Below are positions 9,229 through 20,814 of a stretch of 64,000 nucleotides of DNA, in pieces. Position 1 is the stretch's first letter; each line of letters opens with the position of its first letter. Source of the stretch: Erinaceus europaeus (lineage: Eukaryota > Chordata > Mammalia > Eulipotyphla > Erinaceidae); NCBI RefSeq assembly GCF_950295315.1, contig NC_080181.1, positions 3,412,726-3,476,725 on the forward strand, in the 5' to 3' direction. A model generated the notes under the pieces. It did not search any database. It had not been told where the DNA came from and saw nothing but the letters and a program-made list of their open reading frames with translations. A program made the position numbers and the translations under genes.

Positions 9229-12088
9229 CTATATATATATTTTTTTTACGAATTCTCTGAGCTCTGTGATTCTTTCTAGGAAATTATTGAAGGGGGAACA
9301 GCAGTACTCATAAGAATCTTGATTTACAGGTATTGGTCAGAAATACCAAACTGTAAGTTGTTATTGATATCTGAAGGGGGACATTCTTGTAGGTTCTGAG
9401 TCCTTAACTTGTAGAATCCATTCTAATTCCAGGCAGATAGTGTCAGATTAGGGAAGGAAATAATTCTACATCTCTGGTGCTACAGTGTTGAAAGTTTGAG
9501 CAGAAGAAAGCTCTATTTTGTCTTTATATTCCAAGTTAATCATGATGGATAACTATATATTTCATAAAAACATAAGATTCAAGAATTACAGTAATACGTA
9601 AATTTACCCTTTTTGTACACTCTTCATTTTCTGTAATTACTTTAGTAATGAATAAACTAGATGTGGCATTTAGAATTCTAGCAGCAAAGATGTTTTCCCT
9701 TTATCTGCAATTCGGTGCACTTGTTAGACTACTGATATTTGTAACTTATTTCTAGTTTATTTATCTTTTTTATATAAATAAGTCATGTACCTATGCCTTC
9801 TACTTGTTCACATGTATGAACAAGTTTTACACTATTAATAAATAAACAGAGAAAGGATTTCCAAGATAAACCTAATCTGTACAGCAGATATAATCAATTA
9901 GGAAAACAACACAGTAATTTCAGAAAAATCAATAAAATCTCTACTTGCTAGGACAAAATCATTGGTCTTCAAACACTAATAAAAATGCTCTGTCAGTATC
10001 TTCTTCCTTCTCAATGAAAAATTTTTAAAAATACATTTAGAGAAATGAGGAAGAAAGCTGTTTTAGCGGAGTAATCCCAAGAGAACTGAGTGTTTATTTG
10101 ATATTCAGTCAAACCCGGGTAATATTTTTACTCCCTATTCTTTTATTTAATATTTCCCTGACCCTCACTTGCACCATACTATATATTTCATTTCAAACTC
10201 AGTTAAATAAATAAATCAAATTCTCTTAGCTCATGCATCTCATAGCTGTTCTTTGCTGCCCGTAAATCTTACCTTTTATTTTCACTTGTCAGATCAGGGC
10301 CATCAGCTGGAACAAGGAAACATGGTCCTGCTCCTTTTCAGGATAATCAGCAATCTTTCACCCACACTTATATGTGAATTACTGAGATAACTGTTGGATA
10401 GAAAAGAAAATTATCTCAAATGTAATACTGAAAATGGCTAGAATATATGAATTTCCTATATAGCATATACCAGATTATTTTTTTACCTTTCAAGTGAACT
10501 CCAGTGATAATGAAAATTATAACCATGTGATGCAAAAGTAGAAGTTGTCATCATAACTTCAGCAAAAGTTGAAGAAATGTACCATGTCCACCTGACACCA
10601 TAGGCAGGATGAAGGCCAACCCCTGTGCAGTATGCTGAGGGTGCATCATGAGAACTTATGGTAGCTGCACCTATACGGTTTCCATAGACTCACAGGGTCA
10701 GAGGAATGCAGAAATCCCTGATGAACCATGCATTCTGCCTTACAATGCTATATTTCACATTGCAAGCAAACATATGGGGATTTTTAATCTATGCCTTCAA
10801 AAGAACTACTTTACTACTTGCTTTTACTTATATTATTGATAGTATGGAAACTGACCTTTGGATACATTACATTAATCATGCTAGCCTATCTGACTCTCTT
10901 TTGATCACTCCCACCAAAGGATGGGAGATTATCCTTGAGTATTTCTTGAAAGCAGATAATTGAATAGGGGTCTTTTGGATTTGAATCTGTAAATAAAGCT
11001 AAAAATTAATAAAAGAGACACCATTTTCAGACTACATTACAAATTGAAATAAGTGATTAGTGAATACTATACTATAATGTTGGAGGTGGAGTTAGTTAAT
11101 CCTTGTTAGAAACACACCAAAAACACTACTCATATAAACTGATATCAGCCACTTTCTTTTGTTCTAAAAGAAAGTTGCTTTCTTTTGTTTTCTTTCTGTT
11201 CTTTTCAAATGTTGTGCATCATCGCCTATAAGGACATATAGATAAATGTGTATGTCCTTGAATATAATGACTGAAATTTGCTGGGATCTGAATAAATGAT
11301 TTTGCTCCTGAGAGAGAAATAGAAAGCTCAAGAAAAAGTAAGAATAGGGAAAGTGGAAACTAAGACAAGAATTACAAAGACCTGAAAAATTATAAAACTT
11401 GTCTTCCAAAAAGTTTCAGAAATAATGAAAGTGAAGGGATTATGGTTGCTTCATGTTTTATTTTTCCACTCATTTAACAGATGGCCTCATTTTGAGATAA
11501 TTATAAACTAGACTGCATTTGACCAATTAACAACATCGTTCAAATTACAATCTTCTGGCTGCTGGCACAAACTTTACCTTTAGACATTCATTTACAAATT
11601 TTAGTTGATTGCGGTTGGGGTTGGTTTATTTACCAAATTCCATAAGGACTGGACAGCAGGCCAGAGTGTTATAGCATGAAACAAATCTGGTTTACATTCT
11701 AGATCCAGAAATACCTAAGTGAGAGTGAAGTCTGATGGAGAATTTAAAGATCCACCAAGCTAAATTTCTACACTTTACAGTTTGAGGAACTGACAAAGTG
11801 AGGGAAAGACAACACCCGAAGTTGCTCTACACCTCCCTGAACAGTCGTCCACATGATTCACTGAAGTTCTGGCTCACTAAGCCACACCAAAGAAAGATCA
11901 CTATGCAGTTATAAGTTTGACTTAAAATGTCTAATACTCAAACAAAAATATTAAAAGCTCCAAGGTTTACTTTTTTAAAAACTATAAAAATAAACAGTAT
12001 AAGAAAGGTCTGGATATCCACATCTGTGTTGGACACCAAATGCAATAGCCATAATTACTCAGAAAGGTCAAGGAAAAGAGTATGAAAA
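9229..12088. other. Long AT-rich unique stretch, nothing recognised
   Basis: Nearly 3 kb without a SINE, which is unusual for this window. Short open frames (10648-10963 plus, 11164-11409 minus) have no domain, codon or splice context that I can support. Old, unrecognisable repeats may be hidden here. Confidence 0.45.
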
Positions 12089-12089
12089 T

Positions 12090-12138
12090 CTGTGGCCAGG
12101 TGGGCATTACAATGCTCAAGGACCAGGGTTAGGACTCA
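12090..12138 (+). repeat. Truncated SINE-B head
   Basis: GGCCAGGTGGGCATTACAAT and GCTCAAGGACCAGGGTTAGG match a SINE-B head. Element E sequence follows directly and there is no body or tail. Confidence 0.5.
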
Positions 12139-12139
12139 G

Positions 12140-12945
12140 GGTCCCACTTTCCCGTAGGCTTCTCCCAATTCTTATCAAATAATATTGCATCTGCTGATCG
12201 CAACCTAATCAACACAACGAGTGCCACCTCAACATGCTTCACTTCAGACTGTGTCCAGAGACTTCAGGTGTGGAACGACAACCCTTCAGCTTCATCACTC
12301 GGGTGAGACCCTTCCTTTCATAGTATTCTCTAATTCCATCCCAGGTGGTTCATTTCCTAACAAAGTCCCAAAACCTAGATATAGACCAGGTTCCGGGAGA
12401 TAGAGCATGTTCACAGGTATCCATAAACTAGGGCAAATATATATCTGAAAGCAGTAGTACACTAGAGTTTGCAGTGAGTACCCCCCAACACTTCATCTCC
12501 ACTATTCCAAGCTTTGGGTCCATGATTCTTCAACAATTTGTTTGGCTTCGTATGTTAACTCTCTTTTCAGCCCCCAGGTTCCAGATGCCATCAGGATGCC
12601 AGCCAGGCTTCCCTGGACTGAAGACCCCACCAATGTGTCCTGGAGCTCAGCTTCCCCAGAGACACACCCTACTAGGGAAAGAGAGAGGCAGACTGGGAGT
12701 ATGGACCGACCAGTCAATGCCCATGTTCAGCGGGGAAGCAATTACAGAAGCCAGACCTTCTACCTTCTGCAACCCACAATGACCCTGGGTCCATGCTCCC
12801 AGAGGGATAGAGAATGGGAAAGCTATCAGGGGAGAGGTTGGGATATGGAGATTGGGTGGTGGGAATTGTGTGGAGTTGTACGCCCCCATCCTATGATTTT
12901 GTTAATGTCTCCTTTCTTCAATAAATAAATAATTTTTTAAAAAAG
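12140..12945 (+). mobile_element. Element E copy, 3' portion with A-tail
   Basis: Body segment (TGCTTCACTTCAGACTGTGT, TCACTCGGGTGAGACCC), then the segment TTCAACAATTTGTTTGGCTT to GGGGAAGCAATTACAGAAG, then the 3' end (AATGACCCTGGGTCCATGCT, GGTGGTGGGAATTGTGTGGA) and an AATAAATAAAT A-rich tail. Compared with the copy at 50.1 kb it lacks a large internal part of the body, joined near 12474. It has no long coding frame. It is either the 3' end of a LINE or a non-autonomous element mobilised by L1. Confidence 0.75.
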
Positions 12946-12959
12946 TTAAAAAAAAAAAG

Positions 12960-13053
12960 AACTCAAGGTCCCCACCTGCAGGAGGAAAGCTTTGCAAGTC
13001 ATGAAGCAGTGTTGCATGTCTCTCTGTCTCTCTGTATCTCTTTCTTTTCTTTC
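12960..13053 (+). repeat. SINE-B, left part, interrupted by element E
   Basis: CCCACCTGCAGGAGGAAAGC to a CT-rich end at about 13053. It resumes at about 13327. The tRNA-like head is missing. Confidence 0.8.
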
Positions 13054-13326
13054 TTTTTTATGTTTTTTTATTAGTGGTTTAATAATGATTACAAGATTGT
13101 AAGATAACAGGGGTATAACTTCATACAGTTCCCACCACCAACCAGAGTTCCATGTCCCTTCCCCTCCATTGGAAGCTTCCCTATTTTTATCCCTTTGGGA
13201 GTATGGACCAAAGATCTTTATGGGGTACAGAAGGAGGGAGTTCTGGCTTCTGTAATTGCTTCTCCACTGGACATGAGCATTGGCAGGTTAATCCATAACC
13301 CCAACCTATTCCCTAATGGGGACTAT
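13054..13326 (-). mobile_element. Element E 3' fragment inserted into a SINE-B
   Basis: T-rich start, then CAGTTCCCACCACCAACCAG, TTTGGGAGTATGGACCAAAG and CTTCTGTAATTGCTTCTCC, the reverse complement of the element E 3' end. Similar CT motifs (TATCTCTTTCT and TATCTCTCTTTCT) flank it and are the likely target-site duplication. Confidence 0.8.
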
Positions 13327-13405
13327 CTCTCTTTCTATCATCCCCTTCTCTCTCAATTTCTGGCTATCTCTATCCAATAAACAAAATAAACATAATAAAA
13401 TTACT
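13327..13405 (+). repeat. SINE-B, right part (after the element E insertion)
   Basis: TCAATTTCTGGCTATCTCTA and TCCAATAAACAAAATAAAC complete the SINE-B that starts at 12960. Confidence 0.8.
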
Positions 13406-13609
13406 TTAAAAATAACAAATCTTAAAAAAAGAATAATATGAAAACCTTACCTGAAAATCACTACATGAAATGAATCTAAAAGCTACAAATAGAGCAGGTG
13501 GAAAGGACATTCAACATAGTTCCATGAAAAGACCCTTAGCTAAGGACAGCAAGGCCAGAGAGAAAGGAGATACAGATGCCAGTCATACTGATTACCATAC
13601 AAAATACAA

Positions 13610-13884
13610 ATGAGGGGAGTCGGGGGTAGCTCAGTGGGTTAAGCACATGTGACGCAAAGCGCAAGGGCCTGCATAAGGATTCCAGTTCAAGCCCCTGGCT
13701 CCCCACCTGCAGGGGAGTCGCTTCACAGGAGGTGAAGCAGGTCTGCAGGTGTCTGTTTTTCTCTCCACCTCTCTGTCTTCCCCTCCCCTCTCCATTTCTC
13801 TCTGTCCTATCCAACAACGATGAGGACAATAATAACTACAACAATAAAATAATAAGGGCAACAAACTGGAATAAATATTTTTTA
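13610..13884 (+). repeat. SINE-A with short target-site duplication
   Basis: Full head, body and AACAACGATGAGGAC-type tail. AAAATACAA flanks it at 13601-13609 and 13885-13893. Confidence 0.9.
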
Positions 13885-13934
13885 AAAATACAAGTATTCT
13901 TTTTTTAAAAAAACTCCTTTTTATTATTTACTAT

Positions 13935-14147
13935 TTTTATTTTTTATTAACTTTATTGATTTATTAAGTAGAGACAGCTAAACCTTGAGGGGAAGTAAAG
14001 AGGGAGAGAGACAGAGATACCTGCAGACCTGCTTCACCACTTGTGAAGCTTTCCCTCTAGAGGCAGGGATAGGGGCTTGAACCTAGGTCCTTTATTTGCA
14101 CACTGTACTATGTGTGCTCAACCAGGTGCGCCACCACCCGAATTCCA
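13935..14147 (-). repeat. SINE-B, minus strand
   Basis: T-rich tail, CTGCTTCACCACTTGTGAAG, then TGTGCTCAACCAGGTGCGCC head. Confidence 0.9.
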
Positions 14148-14149
14148 GA

Positions 14150-14368
14150 TGAGTATTCTTACTCCTTACTACTATCCTTGTCACTTCCACTAGTACAACA
14201 GCTTGTGGGTGGTTTGCAAAGACAGGCCCTATACTTGCACTAGCTATCCTACTACCATTTAGAGTCAGTCACATGAAAATATTATCCCTTAACGGTTTTC
14301 CTTCATTTCTGCATTGTTGATCAGTTAATTAGCATCAGTGTAACACTTCTTATCTTAAAAAAAATAAT
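14150..14368. other. Unique sequence, nothing recognised
   Basis: No gene or repeat is recognised. Confidence 0.5.
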
Positions 14369-14370
14369 AG

Positions 14371-14715
14371 GGAGTCCGGTGGTAGCCCAGCAGGTTAAGT
14401 GCACATGGTGTGTAGCTCAAGGACCTGCTTAAGGATCCTAGTTTGAGCCCCTGTCTCCCCACCTGCAGGGGGTCGCTTCACAGACAGTGAAGCAGGTCTG
14501 CAGGTAGCTAGCTTTCTCTCCCGCTCTCTTTCTCCCCTCCTCTCTTGATTTTTCTGTCCTATCCAACAATGACATCAATAACAACAATAATAATAACAAC
14601 CACAACAACAATAAAACAATAAAGGCAACTAAAGGGAAAAATACAGCCTCCAGGAATAGTGGATTCGTAGTACAGGCACTGAGCTCCAGCAATAACCCTG
14701 GAGGCAAAAAACAAA
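14371..14715 (+). repeat. SINE-A long form
   Basis: GGGAGTCCGGTGGTAGCCCA head, GGGGGTCGCTTCACAGACAG body, CAGGAATAGTGGATTCGTAG long-form end, ATAACCCTGGAGGC. Confidence 0.9.
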
Positions 14716-14759
14716 TAAAATTAAAAATTAAAAAAATAACAAATTAAAACTAAAGCAAA

Positions 14760-14960
14760 GGGGGCCAGGTGGTGGCATACCTAGTTGAGCGCACATATTA
14801 CAGTGCGCAGGGACCCAGGTTTGAGCCCCCAGGTTCCACCTGCAGGGGGAAAGCTTCACAAGTGGTGAAGCAATGCTGCAGGTGTGTCTCTCTGTCTCTC
14901 ACCCTCTTTATCCCTCCCTTCCCTCTCGATTTCTGACTGTCTCTATCCAATAATAAAAAA
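14760..14960 (+). repeat. SINE-B with 14-bp target-site duplication
   Basis: Complete copy. AAAACTAAAGCAAA flanks it at 14746-14759 and 14961-14974. Confidence 0.95.
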
Positions 14961-14974
14961 AAAACTAAAGCAAA

Positions 14975-15341
14975 ACATTCCCAGCAACAGAGATGAAAAG
15001 ATTAAACCAACCATAAGTTCTCCCAGAAGTGCAATCTCAAAAATGATAGGTAAACAAAACCAAAAAAAAAAAAACAAAACTTTTTTTTTTCTGAACAAGC
15101 ATTTTAAAACTGAAGAAAACAGAAGAAATTCTTTGGAGCCACAAATATCAAGGATGTGAAAATCCCTAAAGTTTCAATACCTAGTGTTGAAGACAGTTTT
15201 TGTGGATTTGTCTTTGAAGTTTCTGCCAATCATTGTTGGCCCAGAGCCTTGGCTTCAACTACCTAAATAGGACATACTACAAAGGCCAGGTTTGAGAATT
15301 GAAGGGTAGCTAAAAGACCCAAAGCTGACATTTCAGGAATT
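14975..15341. other. Unique sequence, nothing recognised
   Basis: Includes A/T runs at 15060-15090. No gene or repeat is recognised. Confidence 0.5.
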
Positions 15342-15352
15342 CAATTCCACTG

Positions 15353-15390
15353 ACTTGGGTGGTGGCACACCTGGTTGACTGCACATATTA
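15353..15390 (+). repeat. Tailless 38-nt SINE-B head insertion
   Basis: Only the first 38 or so bases of a SINE-B head (GGTGGTGGCACACCTGGTTG) are present, with no body, no B box and no A-tail. CAATTCCACTG (15342-15352) and CAATTCCGCTG (15391-15401) flank it as an 11-bp duplication with one mismatch. It is a 3'-truncated retroposed RNA. Confidence 0.75.
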
Positions 15391-15401
15391 CAATTCCGCT
15401 G

Positions 15402-15738
15402 TCTTATGTTAAGAGGATATAAAATAAAGAAATTGGTGTTACTTGCAGATTATATATGTAGAAAAGCAAGACAGGCATTGGGGACCCACTGTTTGTTAGT
15501 GGAGCAGGACTTGAATTGGTGGTAAGAGTGGGGTGCAGATAACTACGGCAGGAAATTAAAAATTGTATTCATGTGATGACTGTGTGATAAATCACTATTT
15601 CCCATGATAGAAAGAAAATGCAAAACAGTAAGGTATGAGAAAGTTACTATAATTTTAAAAATTATAAATTTAGCAATTTTATAGGATAAAAGATCATTTC
15701 AAATTTTAATTGGATTTCAGTTCCCTAGAAATAACTAA
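15402..15738. other. Unique AT-rich sequence, nothing recognised
   Basis: No gene or repeat is recognised. Confidence 0.5.
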
Positions 15739-15754
15739 AAAAAAAAAAAAAACC

Positions 15755-16036
15755 GGGAGTCGGGCTGTAGCACAGCGGGTTAAGCGCAGGTGGCGCAAAG
15801 CACAAGGACTGGCATAAGGATCCCGGTTCGAACCCCGGCTCCCCACCTGCAGGGGAGTCACTTCACAGGCGGTGAAGCAGGTCTGCAGGTGTCTATCTTT
15901 CTCTCCTCCTCTCTGTCTTCTCCTCCTCTCTCCATTTCTCTCTGTCCTATCCAACAACGACAACAACAATAATAACTACAACAATAAAACAACAAGGGCA
16001 ACAAAAGGGAATAAATAAATAAAATAAATATTTAAA
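15755..16036 (+). repeat. SINE-A, young, full length
   Basis: The B box is the perfect GGTTCGAACCC. The copy is flanked by a long A-run ending CC on both sides (15739-15754 and about 16035-16050), consistent with insertion into an A-rich target. Confidence 0.95.
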
Positions 16037-16049
16037 AAAAAAAAAAAAC

Positions 16050-16825
16050 CAATGATCTCTCTATGTGAACATCTACCTTTAGATGTATAGAGGCACGCTA
16101 TTTACCATAATAAAATGAATGGTATGTAAATATGTACTTAACAAATCAATAAATATATGCAAATATTATGAAACTATTTTGTAATACAACACATTTAAAA
16201 GGGTGATGTTCTCAGAGTGTAAGATCTAATATAAAAATAGTAAGTATATTTATGTCAAAATGATGTATAGATTGAATATAATTTCAACCAAACTACTTCA
16301 GCATTTCTATGGAATTGACAATGTGATTATGAAACTGACATAGAGTATCAAAGAACTATAAAGTGTCAAGGCAGTTCTGTAGAATAAACAGAAGGAAAAA
16401 TTAGTTCTAGTTATATATCAATGTTTAATATAGAGACATTAATTTGGACAATGTGTTATTGGCATAACGATAGATAAAAATAGAACAGATGCAGATTCTT
16501 GAAGTACTGTGTATGTGTGTATGCAGGATATATTTTGATATATTTATATTTTAGAAGGCCACCATCAATCAGTGAAAAGAGATAACATATTCAATAATTC
16601 ATAGAAAGATTTAATTATATAAAAATAAAAGGATCATGACTGCAAATGAAATACTGGAGTAAATTTCTAAAACAACAGATTCTTCTATGTGAATAAGAAT
16701 TATAACTATTTAGCAAAGACAAAACAAAACAAAAAAGTCATCCAGAAATTATCTGTTGACTTTAAGGTATCACAGGGATTTGATGCCTATAAAAGGACGC
16801 CACCATTTCTGGCAGTCTTTTTTTT
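16050..16825. other. AT-rich unique sequence, nothing recognised
   Basis: No coding-like frame is present. A degraded L1-like flavour (AATGTGTTATTGGCATAACG) near 16450 is too weak to call. Confidence 0.4.
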
Positions 16826-16827
16826 TT

Positions 16828-16995
16828 TTTTTATGTCAGCAACTGAGAGGGATAGAGAAGAGACAAGATACCTGCTTCATGGTCCACTACTCATGGAGCT
16901 CCCCCCCTTCCAGGTGGGGAGCAGGAATTTGAATCTGGGTCCCTGTGCATGGTAACATGTATTCTATCTACCAAGTGTACTGCTGCCCAGCTCCA
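16828..16995 (-). repeat. SINE, diverged, minus strand
   Basis: Starts with a T-run; GGTGGGGAGCAGGAATTTGA and CAAGTGTACTGCTGCCCAGC mark the B-box side and head of a SINE-B type copy. Confidence 0.7.
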
Positions 16996-18005
16996 GAAAT
17001 CAATTCTTAAATAAGAAAAAAACGCTAAGATGTTTATTTCAATTATAGTATGCTGTATCTGAGAATGTGTTTCATTAAAATTCACCACAAAAGAGTAGAG
17101 AATAAAGGTACATAATACTATTGATCGTGTAAACTCAGGCTAGTGATCAGAATTATAATAATGATGATTATCGCCCAGAATACATAGTTATCCCAGATAT
17201 TTCCAAGAATCACAGATGCCCCATTGATTATAGTCACACAAGTAACGAGATGACAAGAAATAGTGACATTTTCAGACTGAAGTAGATAATCATTGAATAC
17301 ACAGATTAGATAATGATCAAAGGCACTATTAAGCAGGGAACAGAAAATAAAACTATAACGAGAAAGATTGAATCTAAGTAATGTGTGAAAGTCAAAAATA
17401 AAAGTATCTACAAGTATAAGAAATAAAAGAGGTGTGTGTGTGTGTGGATGTTGAGGTACTTTTTGTACAGCTGGAGTTGGGGAGTATAAACACATGGAAA
17501 ACGACAAATCCAGTGAAGCTACACACACATCATGAACTAAGAAAGTCCAGTTTTAGATAAGGAGACACACTTGTTCTTGCACTCACACAGCTAACACCCA
17601 CTGTTGCAAATTTAAGAATAAATCCAACAGAAAAAAGAACTACTGCATCCTAGAACAGTAGGATGGAGATTATCTGAATAGTATGTCTCAGTTTCAGTTT
17701 GCTTCTTCTCGTTGTTGAATCCCTTTATTCTCTTGTTCTTTAGAGTATCATATGAAAAAACACCGGTCCAATTCCAGGTCTTGTGTTTAGTGACGATATT
17801 GCTAGTACAATAATCAGAAGCATAGAACACAAGTGCAAACTCACTGACCACAAGAAATTGCTTACCTACCCCAAACACCGGAAAACCCCCAGGGATGGTT
17901 AATTACAATCTAAGGAATGTCTTTGTCCTACTACGCAGGTCCCTAGGGAGACAAGATAATGAAAATCAGAACTGTTTTATCAAATAATAAGTTGGTAATT
18001 TTAAC
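16996..18005. other. Unique sequence with weak minus-strand open frames
   Basis: Two adjacent minus-strand open frames (17612-17878 and 17118-17528) lie here. The second ends in a hydrophobic isoleucine-rich stretch produced by an ATAATAATGATGATTAT tract. I recognise no family and do not call a gene. A short GT run sits near 17431-17446. Confidence 0.4.
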
Positions 18006-18006
18006 T

Positions 18007-18074
<68 letters not shown>

Positions 18075-18080
18075 TCCTTC
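18006..18080. repeat. (TTTC)n microsatellite
   Basis: About 18 nearly perfect TTTC units lie at the 3' (T-rich) end of the adjoining minus-strand SINE-A. It probably grew from that SINE's A-tail. Confidence 0.95.
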
Positions 18081-18415
18081 TAGGGTTATCATAGCCCGCA
18101 CTATGAACCCACTGCTCCTGGAGATTATTTTTTTCTCTTTTGTTGTTCTTGTTGTTTATCATTATTGTTATTCTTATTGTAGTTATTGCTGTCACTTTTT
18201 GTTGGATAGGACAGAGAGAAATGGAGAGAGGAGTGGAAGACAGAGAGGGGGAATGAAAGATAGACACCTGCAGATCTGCTTCACTGCTTATGAAGTGACC
18301 CCCCTGGAGGTGGGGAGGCGGGGGTTCAAACTGGGATCCTGGGGCTCAAACCGGGATCCTTCTACCAATCCTTATGTTTTGAGCCAAGTGTGCTTAACCC
18401 GTTGCACTACTGCCA
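18081..18415 (-). repeat. SINE-A long form with a duplicated B-box segment
   Basis: Tail (TAGGGTTATCATAGCC), TTGTTGGATAGGACAG, body and head (AACCCGTTGCACTACTGCC) are all present. The 20-base B-box segment occurs twice in tandem, at 18321-18340 and 18341-18360 (GGGTTCAAACTGGGATCCT and GGGCTCAAACCGGGATCCT). Confidence 0.9.
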
Positions 18416-18416
18416 G

Positions 18417-19545
18417 AGGCCAGCCCCAGCAGGTCTCAGGGATCCCAAAGGAGGAGGGGCATTGGCATCCTCGGGGAGAATGGGGAAGAATGAGATACAT
18501 CCAGTGCTTCAAGAGCAGGAGAGAGGCACCTCTACTGTGCTCAGGCAGAACTTTATTTTATAGTCTCATAAGGCTTAGATCATTAAAACAAAATTCATCA
18601 AGGTATAGATTAAAACAAAAGTCACTAAGTCTTTGGTCACTAATACAAAAATCACCAAGGCTTTGATTATTAAAATGAAAATCACCGAGGAAGAAAAGTA
18701 CAGGTAGGGAACATTTCCTGCTTCATGGAACATTTACATTCTGGGGGTATTTTTCTCCCTAGAGATCAATTAATAGTTTCTATATCTTTTGTTATTCCTG
18801 TACCTATGTGCTAGGCAGACGTCCTATTGATTAAGATTAATATTCTACCTATTTATGCCATCCTCCTGTCCCTATGCATCAGAAGCCATAGAAAGTTCAT
18901 AGAAAGTTCCAGCTTGTTATGTTTCTAGAGGCCTTAAACAAATTTTTCATAAGATCTGTTCCATTGTTTGATCAAAGAGTTTGTTTTGTCCCAAGCACCT
19001 GCCCAGCCTCTCCATAAAGTTCAGCTCTCTAGCTGGAATCATCTTTCTTGTGTGCTCACTATGTGACCTAGGTTCTCATGTACTATTTCTGTATAAGGAA
19101 GTGGAAGCATAGTGGTGGGTGGTAGATTAGAAGAAAGCCCATTCTATCTAGGCAGGTACCATAATTTTCCATTTTTTAATTATGCTATGTAAGGTGGCCC
19201 CCTCCACTGTGGGAACCACCAGTCTTTCCCTCTATTTTAGGGGGAATACTAAAGGAAGTGGTGTAGACAAAGGGGAAAACAATTCTTTCGTAATCTCCTG
19301 AAAAATTCTGCATGACTGATATTGCCTGTTCCATTATGATCAATCTTACAGAGTGCAGTGCAAGTTTTGTCATTAGTTCTGTTATCGGTCAGGCTCTGAG
19401 CTTGGCCATAAATATTATTAAGACCACACAGAATTTAATCCCAGCCCTATAAATGGCAGAAGGTTAAAATGGTTTCAGTTTGGCCTGGAGAGTCCAGCCA
19501 TGCTGAACTTCCTGTGAAGCTGCTACAGTGTCAAGCAGCTTGCAT
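18417..19545 (-). mobile_element. LTR-like block (possible old endogenous retroviral LTR)
   Basis: Read on the minus strand it has a TATAAAATAAAG stretch (reverse complement of 18551-18562) that could hold a promoter/polyadenylation site, followed by GC-richer sequence (TGAGCACAGTAGAGGTGCCT) as in an R-U5 region. Upstream of it lies a small tandem repeat array at 18574-18690. I found no coding frame, primer-binding site or second LTR, and the outer boundaries are not fixed. A different repeat class is possible. Confidence 0.35.
18574..18690. repeat. Four imperfect ~30-bp tandem repeats
   Basis: Units at 18574-18603, 18604-18629, 18630-18660 and 18661-18690 share a core of the type TTGATTATTAAAACAAAA / TCACCAAGG. 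In the LTR reading they would lie in U3, where enhancer-type repeats are common. Confidence 0.75.
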
Positions 19546-19581
19546 GGCGGCACCTGCACCATGCTACCACCCAGCCCCCAG
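19546..19581 (-). repeat. SINE head remnant, minus strand
   Basis: GGCGGCACCTGCACCATGCT and ACCACCCAGCCCCC match the reverse complement of a SINE head. The body is missing on its left. Confidence 0.5.
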
Positions 19582-19584
19582 TAA

Positions 19585-20460
19585 TTTTCATTTCTGATGC
19601 TTCCTGGGACTGTTATTACTATATCTTCTTACCAAACTCACTTTATGAAGAGGGCTCAGGTAAAGGCTCAAGTTTTTCCACTATAAACTATTAACAGATG
19701 CTGACATTATACTGGAGGAGAATGAGACCACACTGAAATAATGTTTGGAAAGTGCAAACACTTACAACAGACAAAGACAGAAGAAAAGCAATACATTACG
19801 AGCCTCATTTCTGATGACATCAAGGAACTATTAAAGCAATGGGGACCCTGGGAACCTAGAGTTAGAGGAAACAGCCTGTACCCACTTTATACAGATCAGT
19901 GACACTGTGTTAGGCTTAAATTTGTTTTTCCATGTTAATCCAAGAAACAGATATTGCTTGAGAAAGAGAAAGTAGTTAAGATTTTGTAATTACTAAGCAT
20001 AGAGAAAACAAGAAGGAAAACCTGGCAGTCCTTTAAAGACAGTTTCCATTCAGTATACAAGAAGGGTTCATTCACTGTATACAATTCTGAAGCTGCAAGG
20101 TACAAATTAATGGCAAAGTTAAGCTGAAAAACTCTAGACAGGGAAAAATGATTTGCTATATATCTTAGGGTGCTGAGGAATAAAGGTTAGTATTCAGGAT
20201 CTAAAACACAAGAGACTGATGTTGAAACCATGTCTATAAACAGGGTAGACCAAAAGTACACTGAACTATTAAGAGAACTTCAGTCTAATCTCAAAAGAGA
20301 TCAATCTGGAATGGCACTTACACAATCATCCCTTGTTCCTGGCAGACAATCTGCCAGTGATGCAATGCAGTGGGTGCAGGGCTTGGAACTGGATTGTACA
20401 CATGGCAAAAACACACTATTAAAGTGATCTATTTTGCTGGTCTTCACGAAATAATTCATA
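19585..20460. other. Unique sequence, nothing recognised
   Basis: The 65-codon open frame at 20230-20427 (plus) has no recognisable family and no supporting context. Confidence 0.45.
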
Positions 20461-20463
20461 AGG

Positions 20464-20600
20464 TTTTTTTTTTTTTTTTTAATCAGAGCAGTGCTCAGCT
20501 CTCTTTTATGATGGGGGGGGGGTGAACCTGTGACTGTAGAGCCTCAGGCATGAGAGTCTGTTTGCATAACCATTATGCTATCTACCCCCCCAACCCTTCA
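20464..20600 (-). repeat. SINE-C, minus strand
   Basis: T-run, AGAGCAGTGCTCAGCTCTC, GCCTCAGGCATGAGAGTCTG, TTTGCATAACCATTATGCTA, ATCTACCCCCC. Confidence 0.9.
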
Positions 20601-20814
20601 TAAGGTCTTAACTCTGGACCTTACTCTAGTCATAGAGAACTAGATACTCAGAACTGGAGTCTGTAAATTTGCATTGCAACCTATGTCCAAAATTATTTTA
20701 CAGTACACTCAATTGTGTGGATCAATAAAACAGAAAATTTGGGTTCAGAGTTAAAATAAATAAATGAATAAATAAATAATTGGAAAATGCCAAGTATTTT
20801 AAAATATTCAAAAG

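Noticed and set aside
12474..12928. Overlapping frames of 102 and 128 codons
   Set aside because: They lie in element E 3' sequence, recur in broken form in other copies and show no domain.
17118..17878. Adjacent minus-strand frames with an Ile-rich hydrophobic end, considered as a membrane-protein pseudogene
   Set aside because: The hydrophobic run comes from an ATAATAATGATGATTAT tract and I recognise no family on either side of it.
17959..18666. 235-codon plus-strand frame
   Set aside because: It starts in the (TTTC)n tract, runs through a SINE-A on the opposite strand and ends in the LTR-like block. It has no protein character of its own.
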